Counted from the first letter of the stretch, positions 8,851 through 17,628 are shown. The stretch is 64,000 nucleotides of DNA from Caldilineaceae bacterium (GCA_026645575.1 JAPKMW010000019.1:72369-136368); one strand, 5' to 3'. Notes: generated from the sequence alone by a model not told the origin. Numbers and translations: made by a program.

Positions 8851-9663
8851 TTGTCTACCTGGCAATCGGCTTATGTGGAAGCCAATGGTCTACGTCTACA
8901 TTACACGCGCACAGGCGGTAACAAACCACCGCTGCTCTTGACGCACGGTTTTTCTGATGATGGCCTCTGTTGGACGCCTGTGGCGGAACAGTTGGCGGCC
9001 AACTATGATGTCATTATGCTCGATGCCCGCGGCCACGGACGCTCTGCCGGCCCCGAAGAAGGCTATGGTTCGGTGGAACACGCAACCGATGTCGCTGGCG
9101 TGATTACGGCCCTTGGGTTACTACGGCCAGCCGTCTTAGGCCATTCGATGGGTGCGGCGACAGCGCTGGCGCTGGCCGGTCTCTACCCGGAACTGCCGGG
9201 CGCCATTCTGCTCGAAGATCCGCCGGCCTGGTGGCTGGATGCCGCCCCACCGACGTTGGATCGTCGCGCCCGCTTTGGTGAGCGGATTGTGGCGCTGAAA
9301 CGCAAAACACGCGAAGAGTTGCTGGCCGACCAACGCCTCCAATCCCCCCGTTGGTCGGAAGCGGAATTGCAGCCGTGGGCCGATGCCAAGTTGCGCCTCA
9401 GCTTTAACGTCCTCAACCGTGACGTTGCGGCCCCGCTGGATTGGCGAGCGACTGTGTCACGCATCACCTGCCCCACCTTGCTGATTACGGCTGACCCGGA
9501 ACAGGGCGCCATTGTCACCGCCGAGGGCGCCGCCGCCTTCCAAGCGCTCTTGCCCCAAGCCCAGGTGGCCCATATCCCCGACGCCGGCCATAGCATTCGT
9601 CGTGAACAATTCGACCACTATATGGGAGTGGTACGCACCTTTTTGGCCGAGCTTCAGCGCTAA
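8851..9663 (+). CDS. Alpha/beta hydrolase
   Basis: 270-residue alpha/beta-hydrolase fold enzyme. The nucleophile elbow GHSMGAA places Ser at about 99, the acid is probably in ITADPEQ near 213 and the His in GHSIRREQF near 247. The oxyanion-hole loop is THGFSDD. TTG at 8851 is chosen because aaaggaga lies seven bases before it. An in-frame ATG at 8779 would run back into the preceding gene and has no ribosome site. Resembles esterases and epoxide-hydrolase-like proteins; the substrate cannot be told. Probably read with the amidotransferase gene. Confidence 0.85.
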   Translation: MSTWQSAYVEANGLRLHYTRTGGNKPPLLLTHGFSDDGLCWTPVAEQLAANYDVIMLDARGHGRSAGPEEGYGSVEHATDVAGVITALGLLRPAVLGHSMGAATALALAGLYPELPGAILLEDPPAWWLDAAPPTLDRRARFGERIVALKRKTREELLADQRLQSPRWSEAELQPWADAKLRLSFNVLNRDVAAPLDWRATVSRITCPTLLITADPEQGAIVTAEGAAAFQALLPQAQVAHIPDAGHSIRREQFDHYMGVVRTFLAELQR

Positions 9664-9689
9664 ACGCAGGTCAACAAACGCAAGACTGT

Positions 9690-9725
9690 AGTTCATTGTG
9701 GCTGTTACGTCAGCCGCAATGAACT
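9690..9725. terminator. Bidirectional hairpin between convergent genes
   Basis: agttcattgtggct (9690-9703) pairs with agccgcaatgaact (9712-9725) through an eight-base loop, with one G-T wobble. It fills the gap between two converging genes and can fold in both transcripts. It lacks a T-run, so it may act as a processing or stabilising end rather than a classic terminator. Confidence 0.55.
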
Positions 9726-9726
9726 G

Positions 9727-11274
9727 TTATACGATCTGCTCCATCTTCCATTCTGCAATGTTGTGTTTCTCTTGGTCAAAGGCAATGCCCAACAGGATAA
9801 TGGGCTTGCCCTGGTTGCGGTAGGGCAGGTCATACTGTTTGTTGCGGATTTGGTCGAGGGCGATCTGCGCAGTTGATGTCTTAAATTCCAAGATGTAGAC
9901 CGCTTCCGGCAACGCGACCACCGCGTCAATGCGCCCCACATTCGTTAGCGGTTCGGCGTGAATTGTGAAGCCCAACAACTTCAAGAGGAGATAAACCAGA
10001 GAATGATAGTAAGCTTCTTGACTCAAAAAGAGGGTGTAGGGAATACCGGCGAAAACCGATTTCAAGACATTGATAAACCCTTCAACGTTTTTGGTTCGTA
10101 GCGTCTTTTGGAGGTGTGAAAGAATGCTTGCACTCACCTGCCCGGCAGACGTTTCCAAGTAGTCGGCCAAAAGGTGTTGCGTGAAAGCTTGTTCAACTTC
10201 AAAATTGGGATACCCCAATTCATACTCTTGCCCCGTGGCGCTAAACCAACTCTGTTTGACGGTGAGATAACCCGTTTGGAAGAGCAGCGAATGAACATTG
10301 ATGTTATTCACATCGGCGCTGTTTAGGAGTCGGCTATCAGCTATAATCGACTCCAGATCATAGGCCGGTACGCGTTGTTTCCGTAACAACTGAATGAGAA
10401 AGCTGGGTGTTGCCGTGGAAAACCAGTGATTGGCAAACATCTGCTGTTCCAAAAAGACCAGCGTTGAGAAGGGAACATAGACCTTATTGACGCCATCCCA
10501 GGAGTAGCCATTATACCAGTGCGCAATCAACGCCAACACCTCCAGCCGACTCATATTGTACGTTTGCGCCACCTGGTCAATACGCTCCGGGAAGTATTGT
10601 TCCAACTCGGTTTGCGTATAACCCAACAGGGTGGCAAAGCGGCGATCTAGCGTAATATCGAGCAGGTTATTGAGATCCGAAAAGATGGAAATTTTGCCAT
10701 ACTTCGAGACGCCGGTGAGCAGGACAAAGTGCAGGCTTTCTGCCTCAGTTGCTTTCAAGACAGAATAAAAGTTTTTTAGTGTACCGACATGTTCTTGTAC
10801 TTTCTGCTCATTCTCCAACAAATCAGTGATTGGCTTATCATATTCGTCGATTAACAACGCTACTTTTTGTTCCGTCGCCAATTGGACAATGAGTTCCTGA
10901 AATTTGTCTTTGTAATGAGTGCTGGTTAGCGTAATGCCCTGGGCATGGGCCAACTTATCCATATAGTTGGTTAACGCAACATCAAGGATTTGACTGCGAT
11001 AATCGATATCATTGAAATTGATCAGAATCACCGGACGCGGTTGCCAATCGATCTTGTCTTCGATCCACAGTCCCTGAAAGAGCGCTTTATTCCCGCGGAA
11101 AAGCTCTTGTAGCGTTGTCGTCAACAACGATTTACCAAAGCGACGCGGGCGCGCCAGAAAGACAAATTTGCCCGTGTTGAGCAGATCATAGATCTGCCGG
11201 GTCTTGTCCACGTAAACTTTATTCTCTTCCCGCAAACTGCGAAAGAATTGTTCACCGATGGGTAACTTTTGCAT
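9727..11274 (-). CDS. AAA-ATPase-like protein with intact PD-(D/E)XK domain
   Basis: 515 residues, second member in this window of the AAA-ATPase_like / PDDEXK_9 architecture. Motifs: YVDKTRQIYDLL near residue 21, P-loop ARPRRFGKSL at 41-50 and Walker B ALLIDEYDKP near 141-150. The C-terminal nuclease motif is GRIDAVVALPEAVYILEFK, giving Asp450, Glu463 and Lys465, so the D...ExK triad is complete, in contrast with the copy at 4991-6742. It is only distantly similar to that copy, so this is not a recent duplication. It is a single-gene unit with hairpins on both sides. Biological role unknown. Confidence 0.87.
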   Translation of the reverse strand: MQKLPIGEQFFRSLREENKVYVDKTRQIYDLLNTGKFVFLARPRRFGKSLLTTTLQELFRGNKALFQGLWIEDKIDWQPRPVILINFNDIDYRSQILDVALTNYMDKLAHAQGITLTSTHYKDKFQELIVQLATEQKVALLIDEYDKPITDLLENEQKVQEHVGTLKNFYSVLKATEAESLHFVLLTGVSKYGKISIFSDLNNLLDITLDRRFATLLGYTQTELEQYFPERIDQVAQTYNMSRLEVLALIAHWYNGYSWDGVNKVYVPFSTLVFLEQQMFANHWFSTATPSFLIQLLRKQRVPAYDLESIIADSRLLNSADVNNINVHSLLFQTGYLTVKQSWFSATGQEYELGYPNFEVEQAFTQHLLADYLETSAGQVSASILSHLQKTLRTKNVEGFINVLKSVFAGIPYTLFLSQEAYYHSLVYLLLKLLGFTIHAEPLTNVGRIDAVVALPEAVYILEFKTSTAQIALDQIRNKQYDLPYRNQGKPIILLGIAFDQEKHNIAEWKMEQIV

Positions 11275-11731
11275 TGCAGCCCCTATGTGCTGATTTCAAT
11301 AACACCGATGCCTACTGCTACGACAGGCATGGTCGGGTCATATTCATTCCTGTAGAAAAGTATAGCACAATGATTGAGCATTCTCAACAGCCATTCGCTG
11401 TGCGGTAGCGGGTAAGCTTCGTCGGTATCCTCAGCGGGGCCCGGTCTTTACGACGCTGGTGCGCGCAGCGCCGATTACGCTCAATGGGGTGGAAATCAGC
11501 ACTCCATAGCATTTACTGACATTTCAACATAAACCCAGCAACAAAAGGGGTAGGCAGCCACACCAATTGTCGGCTGCCTACCCCTTTTGTTGCGTTCTCC
11601 GCCACTTTGTGATACGCTCTCTCCGCCACGTTAAAAGACCGCTCCCTGAACAAAAAAGTAAATCAATTGTCCGGTCACTTCATTGATTTGAAGCAGTTCA
11701 TTCACTCAATTCGATCGATAAGGAGTAAGAA
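11275..11731. other. Intergenic region with long palindrome
   Basis: 457 bases between a minus-strand AAA gene and a plus-strand binding-protein gene, so promoters for both should be here. It holds the palindrome at 11538-11593. A short open stretch around 11400-11509 reads as coding-like sequence ending VRAAPITLNGVEISTP before a TAG; it may be a worn gene remnant but is too short to name. A good ribosome site (aaggag) precedes ATG 11732. Confidence 0.5.
11538..11593. repeat. Perfect 22-bp inverted repeat
   Basis: Arms at 11538-11559 and 11572-11593 are perfectly complementary, with a 12-base loop; the arm core is aaaaggggtaggcagcc. No T-run beyond the arm. It could be a terminator-like structure or an immobile miniature element. 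Confidence 0.7.
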
Positions 11732-13309
11732 ATGGTTCGACAAAAAACATTGCTACTATTCTCCCTGATTTTCATTCTTGCACTGGTGGCCGGCTGCGCC
11801 GTGCCGGCAGCGCCCACCGGTAGCACCGGTGGCGATTCATCCGCTGCTGCCCCTGTCGCCGAAGGCCCGCAAGGCACGCTCACCATCGGCTTGACCACCG
11901 ATATTGCCGCTGTGGAAGTCCCTTACTCGCCCGAACGCCAGGCTGCCAATGCTTCGTGGACGATGTACGACGCCCTGGCCTTCCCCGAAGCGGACGGCAC
12001 CTATTCGCCGGCGCTGGCCGAAAGCTGGGAAGTCGCGGAAGATGGTCTTTCCTACACCTTCAATCTGCGCCAAGGCGTGACCTTCCACAACGGCGAACCG
12101 TTCAACGCCGACTCCGTGGTCTATAGCTGGCAGGTTTATTCTCAGCCGGAAGTGACCTATGCCAACGAGTGGAGCTTTGTGCAGAATGTGGAAAAGATCG
12201 ACGACTACACCGTCAAGATTTCCACCGAAAAGCCGAATGCGCTGCTGCTCGGTCGCGTCGCCGGTTGGTCGATGATCCCGCCCAAGGCGCACGCCGAAAT
12301 GGGCCTGGAAGCCTTTGCCCAAAGCCCCATTGGCACCGGCCCTTTCATGTTCAAGGAGTGGATTAAGGGCGATCACCTGACTGTTGTCGCCAATCCCAAC
12401 TACTGGCGCACCGGCCACCCCAAGGTGGCGGAGGTCGTCTTCCGCTTTATGCCCGAATCGGCGACCCGTGTGGCGGCGGTGCAGGCCGGGGAAATCGACA
12501 TTGCGCCCCGCCTGAGCGCCGAGGAAGCCGACACCCTCAGCAGTGATGAAGCCCTGACGGTGGTCAATTACCCGGTGGATCGCGTCTACTATGTTGCCTT
12601 CAACAACATGACCACCGGTCTCGACACCCCAATCATGGATCTGAAGGTGCGCCAGGCCATTGCCCATGCGATTGATGTCCAAACGATTATCGATGCGATC
12701 TTTAGCGGCGCGGCCAGCCGCACGGTTGGCTTAATGACTGCCGGCAACCTGGGTTTTGTCGAGATGGAGCCGGTCGCCTATGATGTGGAACAGGCCAAGG
12801 CGCTGCTGGCCGAAGCTGGTTATGCCGACGGCTTTGACATTGGGATGGCTTGCCCTGAAGCCGCCTACCCCAGTATCAATGAAGTCTGTCAGGCCATTCA
12901 AGGCTATCTGACCGATGTCGGCATCAACACTGACTTGGAACTACAAGAGGCCAACGCCTACTGGGAACGCGAAGCCAACAAAGAACTGCCGCCGCTCTTT
13001 GTCGATAGCTGGTCGAACACCACCAACGAATCCTACAGCCGCCTTGAAGGCGCCGTGGGCAAAGACCAATCCTATGCCAATTGGTCGGACGAAAAGATCC
13101 ACGACCTGCTGGCCCAGATTTTGACCACGGCTGATGTTGATGCACGCGCTGCCCTCTATGGCGAACTGCAAACTTATATGGCCGAAACGCAACCCTTTGT
13201 CTTCCTCTACGCCCCCCAAGCCTTTGAAGGGGTCAACAAGCGGGTGCAGAACTATCAACCCCGTGGCGCCGAGAATTATTTCTTGTGGGATGTAAGTGTT
13301 AGTGAATAA
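11732..13309 (+). CDS. Peptide/nickel-type ABC binding lipoprotein (SBP family 5)
   Basis: 525-residue extracytoplasmic binding protein of SBP_bac_5. The signal sequence ends in lipobox LVAGC with Cys22 as lipidation site, followed by an Ala/Ser/Gly-rich linker. Family motifs include LAESWEVAEDGLSYTFNLRQ and VTFHNGEPFNADSVVYSW near 85-130. It delivers oligopeptides or similar ligands to the two permeases encoded next (13401, 14311). No ATPase gene follows, so ATP-binding subunits must come from elsewhere. Ligand cannot be predicted. A long hairpin separates it from the permease genes. Confidence 0.93.
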   Translation: MVRQKTLLLFSLIFILALVAGCAVPAAPTGSTGGDSSAAAPVAEGPQGTLTIGLTTDIAAVEVPYSPERQAANASWTMYDALAFPEADGTYSPALAESWEVAEDGLSYTFNLRQGVTFHNGEPFNADSVVYSWQVYSQPEVTYANEWSFVQNVEKIDDYTVKISTEKPNALLLGRVAGWSMIPPKAHAEMGLEAFAQSPIGTGPFMFKEWIKGDHLTVVANPNYWRTGHPKVAEVVFRFMPESATRVAAVQAGEIDIAPRLSAEEADTLSSDEALTVVNYPVDRVYYVAFNNMTTGLDTPIMDLKVRQAIAHAIDVQTIIDAIFSGAASRTVGLMTAGNLGFVEMEPVAYDVEQAKALLAEAGYADGFDIGMACPEAAYPSINEVCQAIQGYLTDVGINTDLELQEANAYWEREANKELPPLFVDSWSNTTNESYSRLEGAVGKDQSYANWSDEKIHDLLAQILTTADVDARAALYGELQTYMAETQPFVFLYAPQAFEGVNKRVQNYQPRGAENYFLWDVSVSE

Positions 13310-13315
13310 GGAGTA

Positions 13316-13388
13316 GGATATTGGGTATTAGATATTAGGTATTGGCGATTTGGTGATTGCCGTATCCAATATCTAATACCCAATATCC
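13316..13388 (+). repeat. 21-bp inverted repeat between binding protein and permease
   Basis: Arms at 13316-13336 and 13368-13388 are perfectly complementary; the core is attgggtattagatatt, A/T-rich and itself repetitive. In the transcript it would fold right after the binding-protein stop codon and could stabilise that part of the mRNA, giving more binding protein than permease. Confidence 0.65.
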
Positions 13389-13400
13389 AATACCCAACCT

Positions 13401-14318
13401 ATGCGACGTTACCTTCTCTCCATTTTCAGCCAGGCGCTCCTGGTGATCTTGGGCGTTTTTATCCTGGTCTTTGTCATGGTGCGGTTGACCGGCGACCCCA
13501 CGTCGGTGATGCTCGCACGCGAGGCGAGTGAAGCCCAACGCGCCGAGTTTCGCGCGCGGATGGGCTTTGATCGACCACTGCCGGTGCAATTTGTCGATTT
13601 TGTCGCCAAGGCAGCAGTAGGGGATCTAGGGAATTCACTCCATTATCGTTTGCCGGCGTTGCCGCTGGTGTTGGAACGGTTGCCCGCGTCGCTGCAACTG
13701 GCCTTTGTCGGCTTGTTGATGGCGGTGGGGATTGCCATTCCGCTGGGGTTGGCCGGCGGCACACGGCCCGGTTCCTGGATCGATGCCGTGGGGCGCACGA
13801 TTGGCCTCTTGGGGCAGACGGTGCCGGCTTATTGGTTGGCGCTGGTGATGATCATTGTCTTTGCCGTCAACCTGCGCTGGTTGCCCACCTCTGGCCGCTC
13901 CGATTGGTCATCGGTCTTGATGCCGGCCTTCACCCTGGCGTTGCCGACCATGGGGCGGTTGGTGCGCTTGACCCGTTCCGCGGTAATGGAGATTATGGGT
14001 GATGACTATGTGCGCACGGCGCGGGGCAAAGGCTTGTCCAACCAGACAATTTTTTATCGCCATGTGTTGCGCAACGCCGCCATTGCCCTGGTCAGCGTCA
14101 TCGGCATCCAATTTGGTTATATGTTGGGCGGCTCGGTGCTGATCGAGAATGTCTTCTCCTGGCCGGGGCTGGGCAAGCTGGCCTATGAATCGATCTCCAA
14201 CCGCGATTTCCCGCTGGTGCAGGCCATTGCGCTCTTCACCAGCTTGGTAGTCATTCTGCTCAATCTGTTGGTAGACCTGGCTTACCCCTTAATTGACCCA
14301 AGGATTCGGTATGAGTAA
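13401..14318 (+). CDS. DppB-type ABC permease
   Basis: 305-residue inner-membrane permease of the DppB/OppB/NikB family, with about six membrane segments. It opens with the family pattern MRRYLLSIFSQALLVILGV. The cytoplasmic coupling loop contains RTARGKGLSNQTIFYRHVLRNA near 205-226, the EAA motif that contacts the ATPases. It ends LIDPRIRYE, typical of the family. It overlaps the next permease by eight bases (atgagtaa). Works with the lipoprotein encoded upstream. Confidence 0.93.
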   Translation: MRRYLLSIFSQALLVILGVFILVFVMVRLTGDPTSVMLAREASEAQRAEFRARMGFDRPLPVQFVDFVAKAAVGDLGNSLHYRLPALPLVLERLPASLQLAFVGLLMAVGIAIPLGLAGGTRPGSWIDAVGRTIGLLGQTVPAYWLALVMIIVFAVNLRWLPTSGRSDWSSVLMPAFTLALPTMGRLVRLTRSAVMEIMGDDYVRTARGKGLSNQTIFYRHVLRNAAIALVSVIGIQFGYMLGGSVLIENVFSWPGLGKLAYESISNRDFPLVQAIALFTSLVVILLNLLVDLAYPLIDPRIRYE

Positions 14319-15240
14319 TAGCGTCCTCTCGCCAACTGCGTTATCAAATGCAGAAGCCGAACCGTCCTTCTGGGCCGAGCAATTACGTTCCTTTGCTCGT
14401 TCGCTAGCGCGCGATACCGCCGGGCTGGTTGGCCTGCTTCTCTTCCTGCTGGTGGTCTTTGCCGCGCTCTTTGCCCCGTGGCTCGCCCCGCACGATCCGC
14501 TAGAGCAGGATCTCAAGGCCAGCAAATTGCCGCCTGCTTGGATGGCAGAGGGCGATTGGAGCCACCCCTTAGGCACCGACCCCCTGGGGCGCGATCTCTT
14601 TAGCCGGATTCTCTATGGCAGCCGCGTCTCTTTGCAAGTGGGCTTCTTTGGCGTCCTGATTGCCGGCGGGTTGGGTTTGGTGATCGGCCTCTTCTCCGGC
14701 TTTGTCGGCGGGCGCACCGATAATGCGATCATGACGGTGGTCAACATTATCCTGGCCTTGCCCTATCTGCTCTTTGTCGTCTTTATTGCCGGTATCCTGG
14801 GACGTAGTCTCTTCAATGTCATTCTGATTTTTGGCATTACCGACGCGCCGATCTTTGTGCGCGTGGTGCGCGGCGAAGTGTTACGCATTCGCCGCTCGGT
14901 CTATGTCGAGGCAGCTCAGAGCACCGGCGTTTCCCAAAACCGCATTCTCTTCCAACACATTCTCCCCAACCTCATCGGCCCCTTCCTCACCGTGATGACC
15001 TTTGAGATGTCGGCCATGATCCTCTATGAAGCCGGTTTGGGTTTTCTCGGCCTCAGCGTGCCGCCCGACATTCCCAGTTGGGGCAACATGCTGGAAGCTG
15101 GTCGTCAACATCTCCAGCGCTACTGGTGGATCGCAACCTTCCCTGGTCTAGCGATTATGGTCTCGTCGCTGGGGATGAATCTGCTCGGTGATTGGCTGCG
15201 CGATGCCCTTGATCCGCGGTTGCGGCGGTTGAAGAAATGA
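14311..15240 (+). CDS. DppC-type ABC permease
   Basis: 309-residue partner permease of the DppC/OppC/NikC family. ATG 14311 is chosen: it overlaps the DppB stop and has aagga six bases ahead, whereas the in-frame GTG/ATG-like starts upstream lack a ribosome site. The N-terminal OppC_N segment is followed by a long periplasmic loop containing HPLGTDPLGRDLFSRILYGSRVS, a family hallmark. The EAA loop is EAAQSTGVSQNRILFQHILPN near 195-215. Ends LRDALDPRLRRL. The operon then stops without ATPase genes. Confidence 0.93.
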   Translation: MSNSVLSPTALSNAEAEPSFWAEQLRSFARSLARDTAGLVGLLLFLLVVFAALFAPWLAPHDPLEQDLKASKLPPAWMAEGDWSHPLGTDPLGRDLFSRILYGSRVSLQVGFFGVLIAGGLGLVIGLFSGFVGGRTDNAIMTVVNIILALPYLLFVVFIAGILGRSLFNVILIFGITDAPIFVRVVRGEVLRIRRSVYVEAAQSTGVSQNRILFQHILPNLIGPFLTVMTFEMSAMILYEAGLGFLGLSVPPDIPSWGNMLEAGRQHLQRYWWIATFPGLAIMVSSLGMNLLGDWLRDALDPRLRRLKK

Positions 15241-15281
15241 TCCATGTTGTCCACCAACAACGGCGTTGAAAGGACACGGCC

Positions 15282-15398
15282 ATGTTGAATTTTCTGCTCT
15301 GGCTGCTTGGATTGCTTGTTTTGGTCTTCGCGATTGTGTATTGTACCCCAACCCAACTAGGAGCAGAGTGGTTACCTCAAATTTTGATTAATGGGTAA
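15282..15398 (+). CDS. Small single-span membrane peptide (38 aa)
   Basis: Short reading frame ATG 15282 to TAA 15396-15398. A good ribosome site (gaaagga) lies eight bases before the ATG. The product begins MLNFLLWLLGLLVLVFAIVY, one hydrophobic segment of about 20 residues, then a short polar tail with a Cys. It starts 41 bases after the permease stop, so it may be part of the ABC transcript. No homologue is recognised. A miniature repeat starts exactly at its stop codon. Confidence 0.45.
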   Translation: MLNFLLWLLGLLVLVFAIVYCTPTQLGAEWLPQILING

Positions 15399-15484
15399 CT
15401 GCTCAGGTGCGTGGCACTGGTCAGGAATGGTTTGTCGATCCGATGATCCGCTGCCCAGTGCCGCGCACCTGAGGCTGAGTAGTT
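15397..15484. mobile_element. Miniature inverted-repeat element, copy 1
   Basis: Imperfect terminal inverted repeat: actgctcaggtgcgtggcac on the left (from 15398) and the matching gtgccgcgcacctgag (15459-15474) plus ctgagtagtt on the right. The outer stem is about 19 bp with one mismatch. The left arm is nearly identical to that of copy 2 at 18806-18945. TAATGG occurs on both sides and may be a target duplication, less clear than in copy 2. Confidence 0.6.
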
Positions 15485-15627
15485 ATAGTAATGGTTAAAA
15501 TCACCAACCAGCTAACAAGTACAGCGAGAAACCAACTGTACGAACTGTGTGTGACGTTGCTGCGCTGATCGAAGAGCAATCGAGCAGACGGATTGGGCGC
15601 AGCCCCATCCTAGTCGAAGGGACGTTC

Positions 15628-16320
15628 ATGAGCCAGGTCAGAATTCTCGTTGTCGATGACGAACCGGCGATCCGCGATACAGTGCGCGCCTATATGGAAG
15701 CGGAAGGATACACCGTGCAAACGGCCGGTGATGGGCTTGGCGCGCTCAAATTGGCCCGCACCTTTGAGCCTACAATCATGATCCTTGACATTCTGCTGCC
15801 GGGCTTGGATGGCATTGCCGTGTTACAACGGCTCCGTCAGGAATCGCAGGTTTATGTCTTGCTGCTAACGGCTAAAACTCACGAGACCGATAAGGTCGTT
15901 GGCTTAACGCTAGGCGCTGACGACTATGTGACCAAACCCTTTAGCCCACGCGAACTGGTGGCGCGTGTCAAAGCGCTTTTGCGGCGCGGCCGTGGCGACG
16001 GTAAGGGCGCAGCCATCCTGCTCTTCCGCCGTCTGCGCATCGATCCGCAAGCGCGCTGCCTTTGGAAAGATGAAAAACTCATCGAATTGACGCCCTTTGA
16101 GTTTGACCTACTCTATGCATTGGCCCGCCATCATGGGCGCGTACTTAGTCGCGACCAATTGATCGAACAGGTGTGGGGCTATGATTATTATGGGGATGAC
16201 CGGGTAGTGGATGTCCACATCGGACACATTCGCAAAAAAGTGGAAGATGATGTGGCCAACCCTACGCTGATCGCCACGGCGCGCGGCGCCGGTTATCGCT
16301 TTGCAGATGATCCCGTATGA
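15628..16320 (+). CDS. OmpR/PhoB-family response regulator
   Basis: 230 residues: receiver domain (1-120) with acidic pocket Asp10/Asp11, phospho-acceptor Asp54 in MILDILLPG, Thr81 and Lys103 (VTKPFSP). Then a winged-helix DNA-binding domain with DRVVDVHIGHIRKKVEDD and the wing ARGAGYRF. ATG 15628 is preferred, since the receiver fold starts right there (MSQVRILVVDDEP) with aaggga ahead; longer in-frame starts add a non-homologous leader. Its stop overlaps the start of the kinase gene, so the two form a two-component pair. Probable target: the repeats at 17441-17467 before hflK. Confidence 0.95.
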   Translation: MSQVRILVVDDEPAIRDTVRAYMEAEGYTVQTAGDGLGALKLARTFEPTIMILDILLPGLDGIAVLQRLRQESQVYVLLLTAKTHETDKVVGLTLGADDYVTKPFSPRELVARVKALLRRGRGDGKGAAILLFRRLRIDPQARCLWKDEKLIELTPFEFDLLYALARHHGRVLSRDQLIEQVWGYDYYGDDRVVDVHIGHIRKKVEDDVANPTLIATARGAGYRFADDPV

Positions 16321-17429
16321 AACTGATCAACACGATCCAGCAGCGGGTTGGCTGGAAACTCTTTCTCTCTTATCTGGTGATCATTCTAGTTGTCGTTGTG
16401 GTCCTTGACACGATTTCCGAGTTGCGTGCCGCCACTTTCTTTGAACAGCGTTTCGCCCAGTTGCCAGCCTCCTTACGCGCTGATCCAGCACTCATTGCGG
16501 CGATGCTTGACAGCTTCCAGGTCGCCATCAATCAATCGCTGGCTATCGGTAGCGTCGCGGCCATTTTGGTGGCGGCGCTCCTCAGTCTCTTCGCCGTCCG
16601 CCGCATCGTGCGCCCCATCCAGGTGATGATGCAGGCCAGCCGGCGCATTGCTCGTGGCGACTACCACCACCGTATCGATCTGCCAGGCCAAGATGAACTA
16701 AGCATGTTGGCGCAACACTTTAATCAGATGAGCGAGACCCTGGAGCGCACCGAAGAGCGCCGGGTCGAGGGGATTGGCGACCTAGCCCACGAATTGCGCA
16801 CCCCACTCAGCAGCATCAAAAGTATGATGGAAGGGTTGGTTGATGGTGTGTTGAGCGCCGAGCCAGCTACTTTTCTGCGCGTCCAGCGCGAAGTTGCCCG
16901 CTTGCAACGGTTGGTGCATGATCTAGAGGAACTTTCGCGGATCGAGGCCGGCCAGATTCTACTCGATCTACGCCAGGTCAACATCAATGAAGTGATCCAA
17001 GCCGCTGCTGACCGCCTGCAACCACAATTTGAGGACAAAGAAGTCCAGCTACAACTCGATCTGGCGCCCGCCCCGCTACATGGCTGGCTCGATACCGGTC
17101 GTATCTTGCAAGTGCTGCTCAACTTGATGGGCAATGCCCTGCAATATACGCCATCCGGGGGCAGCGTGACGGTGCATCTCCAACGGCAGGCGGGAGAGGT
17201 TGCTGTCACTGTGCGCGACAGTGGCATTGGCATTGCCAGCGAGCATCTCCCCTACTTATTTGAACGTTTCTACCGGGTTGATCGCGCGCGGGGCACCGGC
17301 AATGGAAGCGGCGTCGGCCTGACTATTGCGCGTCACCTAGTGGAAGCCCACCATGGACGGATTTGGGCCGCTAGCCCTGGTTTGGGCCTGGGTAGCGCTT
17401 TTACCTTTACCCTTCCTTTGCTTGACTAA
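16317..17429 (+). CDS. Sensor histidine kinase
   Basis: 370-residue membrane sensor kinase. Two membrane segments (about 15-35 and 80-100) enclose a short extracytoplasmic loop of roughly 45 residues. A HAMP domain follows (RRIVRPIQVMMQASRRIARGDY), then HisKA with the phosphorylated His in LAHELRTPLSSIKS near 157, then HATPase_c with N-box NLMGNALQYTPSGG, G1 DSGIGI and G2 GNGSGVGLTIARHLV. The small sensor loop suggests it senses membrane state or a partner protein. It overlaps the response regulator stop by four bases (ATGA). Confidence 0.95.
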   Translation: MKLINTIQQRVGWKLFLSYLVIILVVVVVLDTISELRAATFFEQRFAQLPASLRADPALIAAMLDSFQVAINQSLAIGSVAAILVAALLSLFAVRRIVRPIQVMMQASRRIARGDYHHRIDLPGQDELSMLAQHFNQMSETLERTEERRVEGIGDLAHELRTPLSSIKSMMEGLVDGVLSAEPATFLRVQREVARLQRLVHDLEELSRIEAGQILLDLRQVNINEVIQAAADRLQPQFEDKEVQLQLDLAPAPLHGWLDTGRILQVLLNLMGNALQYTPSGGSVTVHLQRQAGEVAVTVRDSGIGIASEHLPYLFERFYRVDRARGTGNGSGVGLTIARHLVEAHHGRIWAASPGLGLGSAFTFTLPLLD

Positions 17430-17440
17430 CCAGCGCTTTT

Positions 17441-17467
17441 CTTCATCAAATCTTCACACTATCTTCA
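17441..17467 (+). promoter_or_regulatory. Three CTTCA direct repeats with 11-base period
   Basis: CTTCA occurs at 17441, 17452 and 17463, each as (T/A)TCTTCA with a four-base spacer. An 11-base period is the hallmark of PhoB/OmpR-type regulator boxes. A possible -10 (TACACT, 17490-17495) lies downstream, and no good -35 is present, as expected for activator-dependent promoters. Placed between the two-component genes and hflK. Confidence 0.6.
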
Positions 17468-17628
17468 AACGCCCGTTGTAAAGCTCAGCTACACTCAGCG
17501 TGATCGAGGGGAAGCGGCCAGAGTCAAGCAAACTTCTGACCAATGACTTCCTCGCAACCCACAACAAATGTTACACAGTTCAGGTCTATGCAATTCATGC
17601 TTGCTGTCACGCGATGTAAGGAGCTGCC

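Noticed and set aside
6838..9663. P450, amidotransferase and hydrolase as a secondary-metabolite gene cluster
   Set aside because: No scaffold-forming enzyme, carrier protein or exporter is present in the run, and a strong hairpin separates the P450 gene.
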